Of a DNA stretch of 64,000 nt, positions 34,330 through 45,828 are shown piece by piece (the first letter of the stretch is position 1; each line of letters starts with the position of its first letter). The notes under the pieces are model-generated. The model did no database searches and was not told where the DNA came from. It worked only from the letters and a program-made list of their open reading frames with translations. A program made the translations under genes and the position numbers. The DNA is from Tulasnella sp. 424 (taxonomy: Eukaryota; Basidiomycota; Agaricomycetes; Cantharellales; Tulasnellaceae): assembly GCA_019633425.1 (NCBI GenBank), contig WSUB01000118.1, positions 43,116 through 107,115 on the forward strand, given 5' to 3'.

Positions 34330-36734
34330 GCGGACGGCGATGGAGGAGGTTTTCTTTTTCATCCTGCATCCCCGTCGGCTGGTTCCGAAGTCCCTTTCCC
34401 CCCCCCTTCTTCACTTCTCCCTCCACCCCTCCGTCCTGGACAGTTCTTTGTCTCGAGACTCTTTTATTTCCTTCGTTCGCTTTCTAAGGTATCACTTCAC
34501 TTTATCCCGCTTTTTTCGTTATTCGTCCCCCAACCCCACCCCATCCATCCATTCCGCTGCAACGCCCGATCCTGCTCGCATCCCGTCGCTTTTTCATGAC
34601 CCCCCAACGCACTTAATTCTCCCCCTCCCAACTCCACCTAATATGCCCCCCCACTCGTCATCCCCCACTAGTCACAGTATGCGCGCAGCTCGCAAACCAA
34701 AAACCAAAAAAGACTTTTTTCTTCTTTATAGTCGCCTCCAAAATTATTTTACCTAATGTCCCCTTAATACTTAACTTCCCCCCGCTCTCGTCATGCTTGA
34801 TCATGATTTTCTCTCCGCTCCTCTTCGTTCTTCTTTTCCAAACATCAATTCCCCTTTTTTTTGCATACCTCTCTCTCTCCGATCAAAAGACTGTAGCAAC
34901 ATATATCTCGTATATACATATAGTTCCTCCTGTCTCGTCTATTTTGCTTTATAACAATCTTTCTCCTTAACTGCATTTGGTCATGAAGCGTGAACCCCTG
35001 GAAGCTGTCGATAGTTCCGCACTCGCCCCTGGTTTCATTTTCAAAGTCTCTTCTGTTGCACTCGTGCGCTCATCGATGACGCACGGATTGCTTAAAGGCC
35101 TTGCGTGTGGCGTATTTCCCATAGCTTGAACCGGCTTCATTATGCCTATCTGGGACATTCGCACAGTTCACGCTGCGTGAGGATGACTTCCAAGTTGACA
35201 CCCATTGCACCATGCTGCGCGCACAGACTTCGACTTCTGCGTCAGTGCAAAAGATGAGAGCTTGCAGGGTTGAGGACGAGTAACTCTCTCAGTCTTGCTG
35301 CGTATGGAGATGGTCATCGCCACCTTCCCGGTTTCCTCGAGCCACGCGATACACGGAAAACCCAAAAAGTAACTTCCTACTTTTCTCCGTCCGGACTTCG
35401 ACTTCTGTAAGTACAAGCTGAGAGCTTGCAGGGTTGATTACGAGTAACGATCTCAGCTGGTCTCGCTGCATAGATGTCCATGCATTCGCCACCTTCCCGG
35501 TTCCTCGAGCCACGCGATGCCAGAAACCCAAAAAGCAACTTCCAGCTTTTCTCCGTCGGTGGCCCTTTTGGAAGGGCTCTAGAAAGTTTCCCTTCCTCGA
35601 CTATCTTCTTACACCCTCCCACCAAAGGGGAACCTTTTTCCTTTGGGGTTTCAGAGGCGTTATCGCCTCCGATTGCTGCGTTTCCTGTACGGTGGCAGGG
35701 TGTCGGTCCCTACGCGCGCTCCCATCTCGAGGTCCCCCGCCCCCGCCCCTTGAAATCGAGACCAATGTTCACAACGTTGGTGAAACTTAAGATTACCGGG
35801 TTCTGTTGATGAGCGGTAAATCTGCGTTCTCTTCTCATGCACGAAACGTGGTCAGAGCAGAAGCTGTACCGACGCTCTCGCTCTCTCGAAAGCAAGGATC
35901 TGCCTTGGTAGTTCTCTCACAAGGCTGCTGCAAATAGACTTCGGATATTCCTCATCTGGAGTTATAAGCGTCATATGTGACTTGGGCGGCATTGTCGGCC
36001 GGATATGGCATGAGAACTTTCGTTCGACTGTCCTGTGCAGACAAGGGTGGTGATGTCGTTATGCGTATGCCTTTCATGGGCGCGATTGCCACCCCGTACT
36101 TAGCACACGACCGTCAACCCAGGTATGCCATCATTTCCCATTCCTCTAGGCGGTGCAACTTGTACAAGTTGTTCGGACATCCCACTGTTGGAACCGAACG
36201 TTGGTTTGTGCAACCATGGAGGCCCGTTCTGACTTTGCGCAAGGTGTTTGTGGAGCCGTTGACAACTCCTTCAAACTACCCGCCAAGCCCATGCAAGTTC
36301 AGATAGCCTGCGACAGGGGGGAATGGCAATCTCGGCGAGAATAATCCCGTTAAGCTACCTCATGAGAAAAAAACTTGATCGACGATCAGTGCGGAGGAGG
36401 TCCAATATTCCAAAAGGCCTTCAGGGAGGAATCTGGACGCAACGGATTCTCTCGACCAAGTCCCTCCGACCTCCCCGGAGCGCGGGCGTTCCTGGAAGTG
36501 ATTTTTAGGGATGAGTAGGCGTCGGGAAGTTTTTTCTTTTAATTGAGCTCAAGTCCGGGTCGAGGGGTTCGGGGAGAGACAAGGTAATCGCGGGGATGGG
36601 AAAAGCGCCCGCAGGCCCTGGAAGGGAACTTGTTGAAGAGTCCCGCTCACACGTTGATCTGAAACACACGGGAGACATAGAGCTGCTGCTCGTTTACGGC
36701 AAATAGAAACTACTCCTTTTGTGCGATTAACTAC
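34330..36734. other. Intergenic region after ALO1
   Basis: 2.4 kb without a supported gene. The first 600 bases are C/T-rich and probably include the ALO1 3' end. The only clear structure is the tandem repeat at 35227-35565. I see nothing in 35566-36734. Confidence 0.5.
35227..35565 (+). repeat. Imperfect tandem repeat, two units of about 169 bases
   Basis: Unit 1 (35227-35395) and unit 2 (35396-about 35565) begin CTTCGACTTCTG. They share GAGAGCTTGCAGGGTTGA, ACGAGTAAC, CGCCACCTTCCCGG, CCTCGAGCCACGCGAT and CTTTTCTCCGTC. Short open frames run through both units in the same register, but no protein is evident. Confidence 0.85.
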
Positions 36735-37945
36735 CTAAGACCGTCGGAACCAGGAAAAGATCGACTTGCTGGGTTTCGTCGCGCTGCGGAGACTCGTCGT
36801 GGTCGCTGGCTTCGGCGACTCGATTCCCATCCGTTTTTTAAATTGAGAAGGCAACTCGATGTTCGTTCCTTTTGCCCACATCCCACGACGGGCTTTTCTG
36901 CAACGGAGAATCCTGACGTCAGTTCCACAGGTTCCCCGGAAGAATGAGATGGGGTCAAGTTACTTTGCTTGTTCCTCCGCTCTGTCGTGGGCTGCTTTTC
37001 CAGCATCGCCGTATTCGGCATTTGCTTGGGTGTACTGTGCGTCGTTTTGTGTTAGAGGGGAAAGAGGGTTCACGTGGGTGGTCGCCGAGTTGGGGCACAT
37101 ACCACTTCAGCCCATCCAGCAGACAGCATCAATAAGGAAAGGTTTCGACCACGAGATATCCAACAGGGAATGAGTGGATATGGAAGATGAGGCACGGCAA
37201 CCTGTTGCATCCGAGATGAGCTTTCGAGTAAAATGCGCTTCGGGAGGGTCAGGGGCTTACAGTTCGTTTGTATTGGTCGCGATAAACGAGCTGACACCAT
37301 ACGCGTTTGCCAAGAACCTTGTTCTCAAGCCAAAGCCGGGCCTCTTCTGCTCCGGGTTGACCTGGCTTGCCAAAGTGCGGTGCCTGTCGATAGAAATATA
37401 TCTGATTAGGCCCGGAAGTTGTAAATGCTGATGTTGCAAACCTCCGGCGCGTCCACGCCAGCCATCCGGATGTGCAGTGTTTGGTCTTTGAGGGCTGGAC
37501 ATTTGCAATGATGGTAAGTCTTTGGGAAAGACCGGACAACTCGAAACATACCTTTGGTCTCAGTAGGAATACTCCTCAGTTTAATGGGCCATCTCCAGAA
37601 GAGCCCAGGCGTATGATAGAGCCGGAAGTTGTCACCGTCACCTACGCTTGAATCGACTTCATGTCAGTGGCGTATGCATTTTGAACGATCAAATTAGCTG
37701 GGGACTCGCCTGGTCACCACGCCCTTGACCCATCTCCGCTTCTCGAACGCGTTTGGAGGAACATGGTCTGAATTTGGTATGCGCTTCAATCTCCGTCGAA
37801 GAGCAAGCAGGCCGAAAGTTCCCGCCGAGCCAAGGAGGGCAAAAACTGCAGCTTGGGCTCCCGGAGAAAGAGTTGTAAGGCCTAGAGATTCTGCTTGAGC
37901 TACGGTTTGCTTTTTGACTTCTTCAAACGACGGTAGCTTGTCCAT
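36735..37945 (-). CDS. LCL3: Staphylococcal-nuclease-type endonuclease, Lcl3-like
   Basis: Starts [13 protein letters not shown], with a single membrane segment ([18 protein letters not shown]) before a basic RRRLKR. The nuclease domain follows: [31 protein letters not shown] (calcium/catalytic Asp, Arg), [17 protein letters not shown] and [17 protein letters not shown]. The second half has [10 protein letters not shown] and, after an in-frame splice, [16 protein letters not shown], then QFKKRMG. The tail is Ser/Lys-rich and ends FSWFRRS. This is the layout of fungal Lcl3, reported as mitochondrial. Introns are short. The gene is divergent from AKR1, 213 bases apart. Confidence 0.88.
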
Positions 37946-38158
37946 GTAAACCTTGGTTCGAGAGTAGCGCGGGCAGGGGGAACGGTCGCAAGGAGGTGAG
38001 AAGAGCGCGCGGAGGCTTTCACGCGGCCGGGCACAGCCACGCGATTCGACTCTCGACTTTCCTCTAACCTCACTCATCACTGCACACTCGCAAAAAGCTA
38101 CCAAGGCTTTCTGGAACCCAGCGGCGTCACTACTACCACCTAGGACGCGTCTCAGACT
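37946..38158. promoter_or_regulatory. Shared promoter of LCL3-like gene and AKR1
   Basis: 213 bases separate the two divergent start codons, so the promoters overlap or adjoin. No specific element was recognised. Confidence 0.45.
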
Positions 38159-41100
38159 ATGAGCTCTCACTGGAACGACATCCCAGCGGATGGCAAAGGC
38201 AATAACGGCCCGGGTGGCCTTGGTCTTGCACCCAAGGCAGCCGCAGCAACAAGTTCAGTTAACACCCAGAACGTATCAGGGACTGGAGCGAACTCGGCCC
38301 CTGCTAATCCGACCGCAACTGTCGTCCACGACGAAGCTGTAAGTAACCCGCCCAAGGGGAGTTTGGGTGCTGATTGCTTGCCGCGGGTCCGTGCTGACGT
38401 CGTCATCCCCCCCTTGGTCATGCGGTTGCTGTCCTGCCCATAGCCAAACGTCTTCCTCGCGGCGCAAAGGGGAGACGTGGATGCTCTTAGACAGCTTATA
38501 GAGTCTGGAAGGGCCAAAGCTACAGACCGTGACGACCAGAATGTAACACCACTGCACTGGGCGGCCATCAACGCGCAACTGCCGGCATGCAAATACCTGT
38601 TGGAACAGGGGGCGGAGGTGGACGCCCTTGGAGGCGACTTATTGGCTACTCCGATGCAATGGGCTGCTGTGAGTTGAGATATAATCCGTTGACCTCTAGA
38701 GTCCTATGCCGACCATTCGACCACTAATCACGAACGTCCCCCGTAGAGGAATGGCTATTTATATATCATCGACGTTCTCATATCCTACAACGCCGACCCC
38801 AGCATTGTCGACTCGCAAGGCTACAATACCCTGCACCTTGTAACGCACAGTAGCACCGTCATGCCATTGTTATATCTCCTCCATCTCTGCCCCATTTCGC
38901 CCGATTCTCCAGATTCAGCCGGCCACACCGCCTTGATGTGGGCCGCTTACCAAGGCGACGGCATTTCAGTCGAAATACTCTTGAACGCTGGAGCCAGTCC
39001 GCTGAAGAAGGATAATTCGGGGCTGACCCCTTTGCACTGGGCCGTCGTGAGAGGCAACAAGTGGTGCATCCGAAAGCTGATTGAAGCTGGATCGGACTTG
39101 AACGCGAGGGATGAAAGTGGAAAGACACCAAGGGAGATGGCTGCTGAGCTGAAGTCCTTGGGACCGTGGAGAAAGGCGCTTGAAGAAGGTGGTTTGACGG
39201 AGGACGGCAGGAAGATCCAAGGACCGTTGAGCGAGGTGCGTAAGCTGCCGTCTGTTGCCGTCGTAACGAACGCCTGATAGCAGAACGCCTCTAGCGAAAC
39301 ACGAAATTCGCCATCCTGATCCTCCCGACGGTCTTTTTCTACATCATCTTCTCGACGTTCGCGGCGATGCCTTGGTTTACGGGTACGTCGGCGGCATTTT
39401 CCCATATCGGCAAATGCGAAGATGGGCTAATATTTTTTACATTGTACACAGGGATTCCTTTGGCGGCGGCCGAATTCTTCGCGATGCACCATATCAGCAC
39501 CCGCGTCCTGCTGAGCGGCAAAAGTTACACAGAGAATGTCACTTCATCTCCATACTTCGCCGCCATTATCGGGGCTAGCATGTTTTGGGTCGGTGAGGCT
39601 TGGGTAGCCAGATTAATGCCGAGTAGGTTATCCTTCAGGTTCCGTCTGATTGCCTTGAACGCTGAGTTTTTTCTCCCTGCGACAGTAACGCAAGGCCATG
39701 CTTTTGCTCATCTCTTTTACGCCATCATGTGGATGCTCTGTGCCTATAACTTCTTTAGAGCCGTAACTTTGGACCCCGGAACGTGCCCTAAACCTGCGAA
39801 CGAGCAAGAGTTGAAATTAGTCCGCATATCTCGCCTATCTTCGTAAGGCGCATTAAACTAAAACGGATATGTTCTCATCAGATCCTCCAAGATCTCACTA
39901 CTCAGGGAAGGTTGAATGGACAGACGTTCTGCGTTTCTTGTATGGTAAGTGCCAAGTTTCTCGCCACGCGACAACGAAGGGATCAAAAGACCATGGGCGC
40001 TAACCGGAATCTCGCATAATTGCAATAGGCTCGAAAACCCCTACGATCGAAGCACTGTCGTGTATGTGACCGGTGCATTGCCAGGCATGACCAGTAAGTG
40101 GAGGGCTCCATTACCATTCGTGTCGTCCTCGCCTCGTGTTATCCCCATTGAGGTGATTAGGGTCACTCATACTGATGCGGCTTTCTATTCACCTCCCTTT
40201 ACTCCATGCTTTTTGCCATCCCGTTTATCTGGGTCTTGTCTGCCTCGTTGCCTGCCCTCGTTCCCTGCCGTCTTCGCTGGATCTGAACCTCCTGATCGGC
40301 TATCTCTTCCGATGCAACCACTTCAACTCAACTTCGCACTCCTCTCAGCCACTGTCCATGGGTGTGGAACTGCGTCGGAGCGAACAACCACCGGCAATTC
40401 CTCCTGTTCGTTATCACCCTGGTCCTTGGTATCATATCGTTTGACTACCTCACCGTCGCCTGTGCGTATCCCCCGATTTCCCCACTTAGCTTTTTCGCAG
40501 ACTGACCCACAGGGTGCCAATTCTAGACTTCTCTACGCCCGCACCTACGCCGCCTCGGTCCGCCGAGCCGCCTATGCTTTCGACCTCCCCGCCCGAACCT
40601 TCCGAGGATGATTTGGCAAGCTGTTTGCTGCCCGACCCTCTTTGTTCCGCCGTCCGCCGAGATGCATTCTTATTTAGCGTTGCGGCTTGGTCAACCCTCC
40701 AGCTTACCTGGACTGTGGTTCTGTTGGCTTCGCAACTTTGGCAGATCGCCCGGCAAATGACCACTCTCGAGGTCAGTAACCTTGGACGGTACGGCTTCAT
40801 GGGTGGACGAGGCGGCAGCAGCATGGTTGGGCAACAGGGCCATCAGCACCTTAGTGGCGACGCTGGAGATGAGATCAGTTCGGCTCATCATCACGCACAC
40901 GGACACAAGAAAGCCACCGGCTTCCTGCTTAGTGTCCTCGGCTTTGACCGATTTACTAAAGGCAAAGCCGCCGATGGACTCAAGAAGGCAGCCCATGCAC
41001 CAAATCCGTTCGACCTTGGATGGATTGGAAACTGCAAGGACTTCTGGACGAAAGGCAAGGAATTGGGAGTCGAGTACGAGATGGTAAGCCTCTTTTTGGG

Positions 41101-41357
41101 TAGCCTGCCCGGGACCGAACGCTGACAGACGCGTTTTTTGCTAGCTATATGACGTTCCTCCGGAGGGCTTCCGTGAGGCCAAGCGTCGTCGTGCTCGTGA
41201 AGAAGCGGAAGACGGCTTCTCGTCTGGGTACAAGCGGAACAGTGGAATGTTTGCTCGGACGATGATGATGGGCCGGAATCTGACTGGCCTTGGAGGAGGC
41301 AGATCGCGAGGATACGGAGGTTACGAACCCGTCAGCTCTGGGGCTGGCGATGTCTGA
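38159..41357 (+). CDS. AKR1: Palmitoyltransferase Akr1 (ankyrin repeats plus DHHC domain)
   Basis: Akr1 attaches palmitate to cytosolic cysteines at Golgi and endosomal membranes. After a low-complexity head come ankyrin repeats: [68 protein letters not shown] and [11 protein letters not shown]. Then there are membrane segments ([34 protein letters not shown]). The catalytic domain is split by a 250-base intron (40094-40348). Joined, it reads [17 protein letters not shown] followed by [13 protein letters not shown], so the DHHC is intact. Further membrane segments ([18 protein letters not shown]) and a cytosolic tail with a His-rich stretch (HHHAHGHKK) follow. It ends SSGAGDV. Confidence 0.93.
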
Positions 41358-41728
41358 AAGTGGAGAGGCTGGGCCACGATCGTTTCTCGGACCTGATAAT
41401 GACTGGCATGACGAAATCCGTGTTGTATACCAGATGTATCGCCCCATCTCATACCACAAATGAATCTAACTGGAGCGCCTTGCAAAAGTGAACCTATACT
41501 GGCAGAAAAGAAACCTCTCCATCACGATGGGGTCATTGAGACGGTTCGATAGAGGACTTGGATCGTGAATCTCTACAGTATAGCTGCTGATAGTAGGGGT
41601 TCCGGCCGGATCCTTTGGAACCACTCAGACGTTCAGGTGGGCACGCGATTCTGTGTCAAAGGTGTTTCTCCCAAGAAATAAAGATTTTAGAGACTTATAT
41701 ATGAAATACCTAGCTACCAGGTATGGCC

Positions 41729-41810
41729 TCCGGTATAGTGTAATGGCTATCATACCGCTCTCTCATGAACATGACCAGCGGTGATCTGGGTTCAATTCCC
41801 AGTGCCGGAA
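41729..41810 (+). tRNA. tRNA-Glu (CTC) with a short anticodon-loop intron
   Basis: The acceptor arm TCCGGTA pairs with TGCCGGA, followed by discriminator A. The D-arm region (TAGTGTAATGGCTATCA) matches fungal tRNA-Glu. The anticodon stem is CCGCT/AGCGG. The loop is 17 bases, so about 10 bases (TGAACATGAC) are an intron at the usual place one base after the anticodon CTC. The T-arm is CTGGG-TTCAATT-CCCAG. Confidence 0.92.
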
Positions 41811-41813
41811 CTC

Positions 41814-41818
41814 TTTTT
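41814..41818 (+). terminator. RNA polymerase III terminator (T5)
   Basis: Five T residues start four bases after the tRNA end, the usual Pol III stop. Confidence 0.75.
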
Positions 41819-42024
41819 GCTCTTCAGGATCAAAGATGAGTTTCTTCTTCTCTCCCTCCTCCGAAGCGAGCCTTGAAATACCCTCTGGATTTCTCGACCA
41901 AGTACTAGCCTGGCTTGGCTTCATTTTTGCCTCACGTGCTCAACAGCTTCACAGCGACACGCTGGGAAACCTAGCTTCGTGTAAAATCTGCAATTGCAGG
42001 ACTTTGGTTTTCTAATAAAGCGAC

Positions 42025-44250
42025 TAGTTGCACCTGCTTAGAGACCACTTCGGTGGAAGACAGCGACATGAGATGGGGCATTAAGTATGAAGAATCGTAC
42101 ACGCCGCCCGGCATTTGAAACGACTTGGCGGAGACGCTCTCGTCACAATCGCAATGATGAGAGGGCACTTCTTTGGTGTGTATAACACCGGAAACCATTT
42201 TGAATTGTATTATAACCGCCAAGTATGCTTATGCGATACTTTCAATGCTCACAAAAGTTAAACTGCGATTCAAAACACTCCTCGTCCTGCTTCTCGACAA
42301 ACGCTGTTCTCTCGTCCATCAACTCTAAGCGATACTGCTTTGCTTCTTCCAACGTCGTCAAGTTGGGCAAATGACGCGTTATCTCTCTCATGATCTCTGC
42401 CGGTAACTTCCTGAGGAGCGAGTTCTCGGGAGCTTGTTGCATGGCCACTTCGTACCATTCGGCTTGTTGTGGTGGGATATCGGTAGTGCTGAACCGCGGG
42501 TTTTGAGGGTCTACGAGGAACAGAGCAACGATTTTGCGGTGACCGGGCTTCGTTTGGTTAGCGAGTTTGAAGGGGGAGACTTTGTGTTGGTAGATATTTG
42601 GGAAGGCGAGGCATCTACCGGCAGAGGTGGGTACCCCCCAACAGCTCTGATTTGCAGGCCCGCCCCTGCGTGTTCAGAGGTCGTAGTTAATCACTTAGGG
42701 TGCGAGTAGTCAAGGACAAACGGACCGTTTCAGGCCCCATACCCGCATCACTCCAAGTTCATCGTCTTGCTCGTATTCAAGATCTTCATCCGAAACGACT
42801 CTGCGGAACCGGAGTTCGCTCTCGGTGATGTTTTCAGAGTCGTAGTAGTATATCCCCGATGCGATAATTCTTTCGTTCGCCAGGCCTTCGACGTGCCAGG
42901 ACCCGCCAGGGTAGACGGATTTCTCCGGTGTCTATGTATGATGTGATAGAGTTCAGGGGAGAGACGCGTCAACAAAAAGGCATCCCCTCGGCCTCCTCCC
43001 CTGCCTCTCACCAAGTGAATATTTGCCAACTTGACGATGATTTGCGCCTCCTTACCGTGAATGGTGTAGGTGCGTTTCCGCTCAGAGATGTCCTTTTTAC
43101 GGTCTTTCGAAGGGACTGTCGGCAAGGTGATCGGTCTCTGTAAGTTCCAAGTGTATAGGCGATCCTCGTAGTCCTCGTCACTTTCGCCCTCCTCTTGTTC
43201 TGGTTTATCTTCATCATCATCATCGAAACGGTAGCCTTCGGCGATACGAGGGTTGAATGACTGGTAGTAGCAATCCAAGTCTGTCAGAACCCGGTCAAAC
43301 AGGAAAGAGAACCTGGCCACGAGAGATTCGATAATCGAGTAGAGCTCCTTATGGGACGGGTGGAGGTTGTTGATGTACGAGACCGATTTTGCCGAGCTTC
43401 CGTCTTCTGAAACTTTGAAGTCTGTTGACAACCACGCGAACTTGTTGGAAAAGCCCCAGTCTCTACCCGAAGACTCGGTCAGAAAGCCCCAGTCTCTGCC
43501 CGAAGACTCGGTCAGATCTGGCGGAGTGATGGGTTGCAAGTCGGCTACGTTGCGTTCTTTTCCGGGCTCGATTACTTCTGGATACCCCACAGTACGGCCA
43601 TAGACAATTGGATAAAGTGAAGGGTGGACGAGATCGAGGACTTGGCCATCGGATCTTGGATGCCAGTCCTTTTGCGTCTCGGGAACGTCTTCCAAGACTT
43701 TGACTGCCACTTTTAGTCTATCACGTAATTCGGGTGAAATGAGGGAGTCAGACTCGTAAATTCTAGAAAAGCATGATTGCTGAGCAAGAAGAGCGTGGAG
43801 TGAATGAGAGGATCCTCTGTAGGGGTTCGCTGGGACCTGCCTGGATGCCTGTCGCTTCGTCTCTCATCTTCTCGTAGTAGGCTAATTGGGTAACGACTTC
43901 AAGATCGATATCCGCTCGAATAGAAGATGCTAGCTTACCGAGCTCATCCAAAACATAGTCTACTTCACCCTCGGTCAATTTGTCCCCTTCGACTGGTGCC
44001 GCAAGGGCCTCAGCCTTCCACTTGCTGCGAATGGTTTCATCCTTATACTTGGTCCACCACGACGGTTTGGATCGTAGACTATACGACATAGCTTGCAGCT
44101 TGAGGTCTTGGAGCTAGAGTGGTTCCCAGGTGCCTGAGATCGGATGGGTCTTGCGGGGAGCGCGAGAAGACCTACCGTCATGGCTGACTGGGCATGCCTG
44201 TCCGGCTCATCCCATGGTATGGTGAAGTCGTTACACATAGTGATAGTAAA
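42025..44250. repeat. Inverted duplication, DUF4246 arm, right copy (partner 1-2010)
   Basis: Reverse complement of the left arm, including introns and about 220 bases of 3' flank. The boundary at 42025 is sharp. The tRNA-Glu gene lies 214 bases outside it and has no partner on the left. Confidence 0.9.
42242..44238 (-). CDS. DUF4246-family protein, right copy, complete
   Basis: Exon 1 is MCNDFTIPWDEPDRHAQSAMT; exon 2 starts LQAMSYSLRSKPSWWTKYKDE. The third exon has the family core WHPRSDGQVLDLVHPSLYP, then SYINNLHPSHKELYSIIES, FLFDRVLTDLD, an acidic insert, and TYTIHGKEAQIIVKLANIHL. After an intron it continues TPEKSVYPGGSWHVEG and GIYYYDSENITESELRFRR. The end has the NIYQ-His region and EFNFCEH. 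The His/Glu in HVEG plus the later His suggest a metal-dependent dioxygenase fold; this is inference from the family. Codons near 43452-43520 hold a 33-base in-frame tandem duplication that repeats the motif TESSGRDWGFL, absent from the left copy. One intron (about 43770-43842) uses GC-AG borders. No stop was found. Confidence 0.87.
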
Positions 44251-44539
44251 TTATGAACACTACGAGAGGTAGCTAGTGTGAGATTGGGTCGAAAGCTTGG
44301 CTGCCATGAGAGGGAGCATCCGCGATGGATTTTATACCACGTGTAGTCTTACGTTCCAGTGCCTCGTTAAAGCTTGGCCCGTTCAGGCCGCCGGTATTTA
44401 CAAGTCCATTCGAACGCCAAGACGCTCTTGGAAGAAATTTGAGTCATAATTATCTGGTTTTCAAATGATAAGAGAATTTTCAAGCGCCGGGCCCTAATCA
44501 AGTGTGCCGTTACGCCGAAATGCTATTCCCGAGTCCCAG

Positions 44540-45050
44540 CCAACCACGACCCAAGGATCCTCCATCGTTTCCGAGGTCTTGGTCAGTTCCATTGGCTGAA
44601 GCGCTGAGGCCTGATACACAGGCTGAGTCGTCAAGCGGTCTTACTGAAGAATCGTTTCTACAAAGCTTTGACGCTGCGTGGAACTCAGTCAAGTCTACAA
44701 CTCGCAGATGGTCGGAATTGCCGCCTGCAACGGCCGCGGGGGGCCTTCAAGACGTGGGGCTAGGTTTCATCATGGCCGTTCCAAGCCTCGAGGCAGATAT
44801 CAAAGGTCTTTAGTCCGGTATTGAAATCTGTTTATCTTTCTATTTCCTGATGGAGCTTGAATTACAGCCAAGAATCAGGCTTACCACGACAACGGAATAT
44901 TGGGCATGCTGCTCAGCCCAGACGGACAAGTATCAGCGGCCATTTGGTTACGGCCTGGAGAAGATGACGGCAGTCTTTGGATCTTGAAATGTGATAACAG
45001 GACCTCAAGTCCACAGTGAGGAAAGTTTTGCAAGGAGATGGATGATTTAG
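44540..45050 (+). pseudogene. AP-4 epsilon 3'-end fragment
   Basis: It matches the last 500-600 bases of the AP-4 epsilon gene, in inverted orientation. It begins in the hinge (TTTCCGAGGTCTTGGTCAGT), then about 110 bases are missing compared with 8400-8520. It resumes at AEALRPDTQ and runs through LTEESFLQSFDAAWNS, GLQDVGLGFIMAVPSLEADI, and NGILGMLLSPDGQVSAA. Near 44996 a missing base shifts the frame just before the C-terminus. With no 5' part and no promoter it cannot make an adaptin. It marks where the duplicated block was cut. Confidence 0.85.
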
Positions 45051-45122
45051 GTTGGTGTTTGTCCAAGGCGTTGGACACTTTGGTACGTCTATCTAAGTCT
45101 GGATCCCTGTATTTGACCGTTC

Positions 45123-45828
45123 TTATACATTCCATGTGCAGGATTTAATAAGTAATTGAACGACTTTTTCGAGTCCCTCCTGATCCGTTTCGTCAAAGCC
45201 GCCAAGAGCAACACAGTCCAAGTCCATCACTCCGAGCACGATGGGGCCCCCCTCTCGATCCAGGACCATAGGGACCACTATCTCACTTTTTGTTTCGCCG
45301 TCGCAAGCTATGTGCCCGGGATAGTCATCAACGCTTTGGACGACAAGGGTCCGGCGTTGAGCCCATGCATCAGCGCAGACGCCCTTCCCCGCCTGGCATC
45401 GAATGAACTGACAGGCGGGACGGCCATTGAATGGGCCAAGGTGAAGAACCTTCCCTAAGGCCATGGATGACTGTCCCGGGAACAACGAAGCGTCGAGATA
45501 GAAACCTAATTCTCCGTGCATCTGAGTGTGGAGACCTAACCAAGCTCATCATCGGACGTACCACACCAATTGACTGCCCTATCACCATCGCCGAATGGCT
45601 CGAATGATCCCAGAGCGTTATAGACAAGTGACGCGGCGTTGGAAAGATTTGAAACCTGGAAATAGTGGTAATTGGCATACGCCAAATACAGTCGGGAATG
45701 TTTCGCTGGATTCCTACCCAATTATCGTTGGTTTCGACTAAAGCTTCCAATTGCTGGTAAACATGGGGCCAGAAGTCTCCTTTCTTTGTGATTGTAAGAG
45801 GAACGAGGCTGGAGTCGGCGTGCGGCAT
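45123..45828 (-). CDS. GAF-domain free methionine-(R)-sulfoxide reductase, right copy
   Basis: Three exons as in the left copy. They encode MPHADSSLVPLTITKKGDF through NDNW, ISNLSNAASLVYNAL through AVNWCG, and FYLDASLFPGQSS to KSCTWNV. The catalytic cysteines are kept in ACQFIRCQAGKGVCADAW and GHIACDG. No lesion was seen, so the reductase is present twice in apparently working form. It is divergent from gene A1, with 797 bases between starts. Confidence 0.87.

Noticed and set aside
40094..40348. Akr1 as a broken gene lacking its DHHC motif
   Set aside because: Splicing out this 250-base intron restores HDHHCPW in frame, so the domain is intact.
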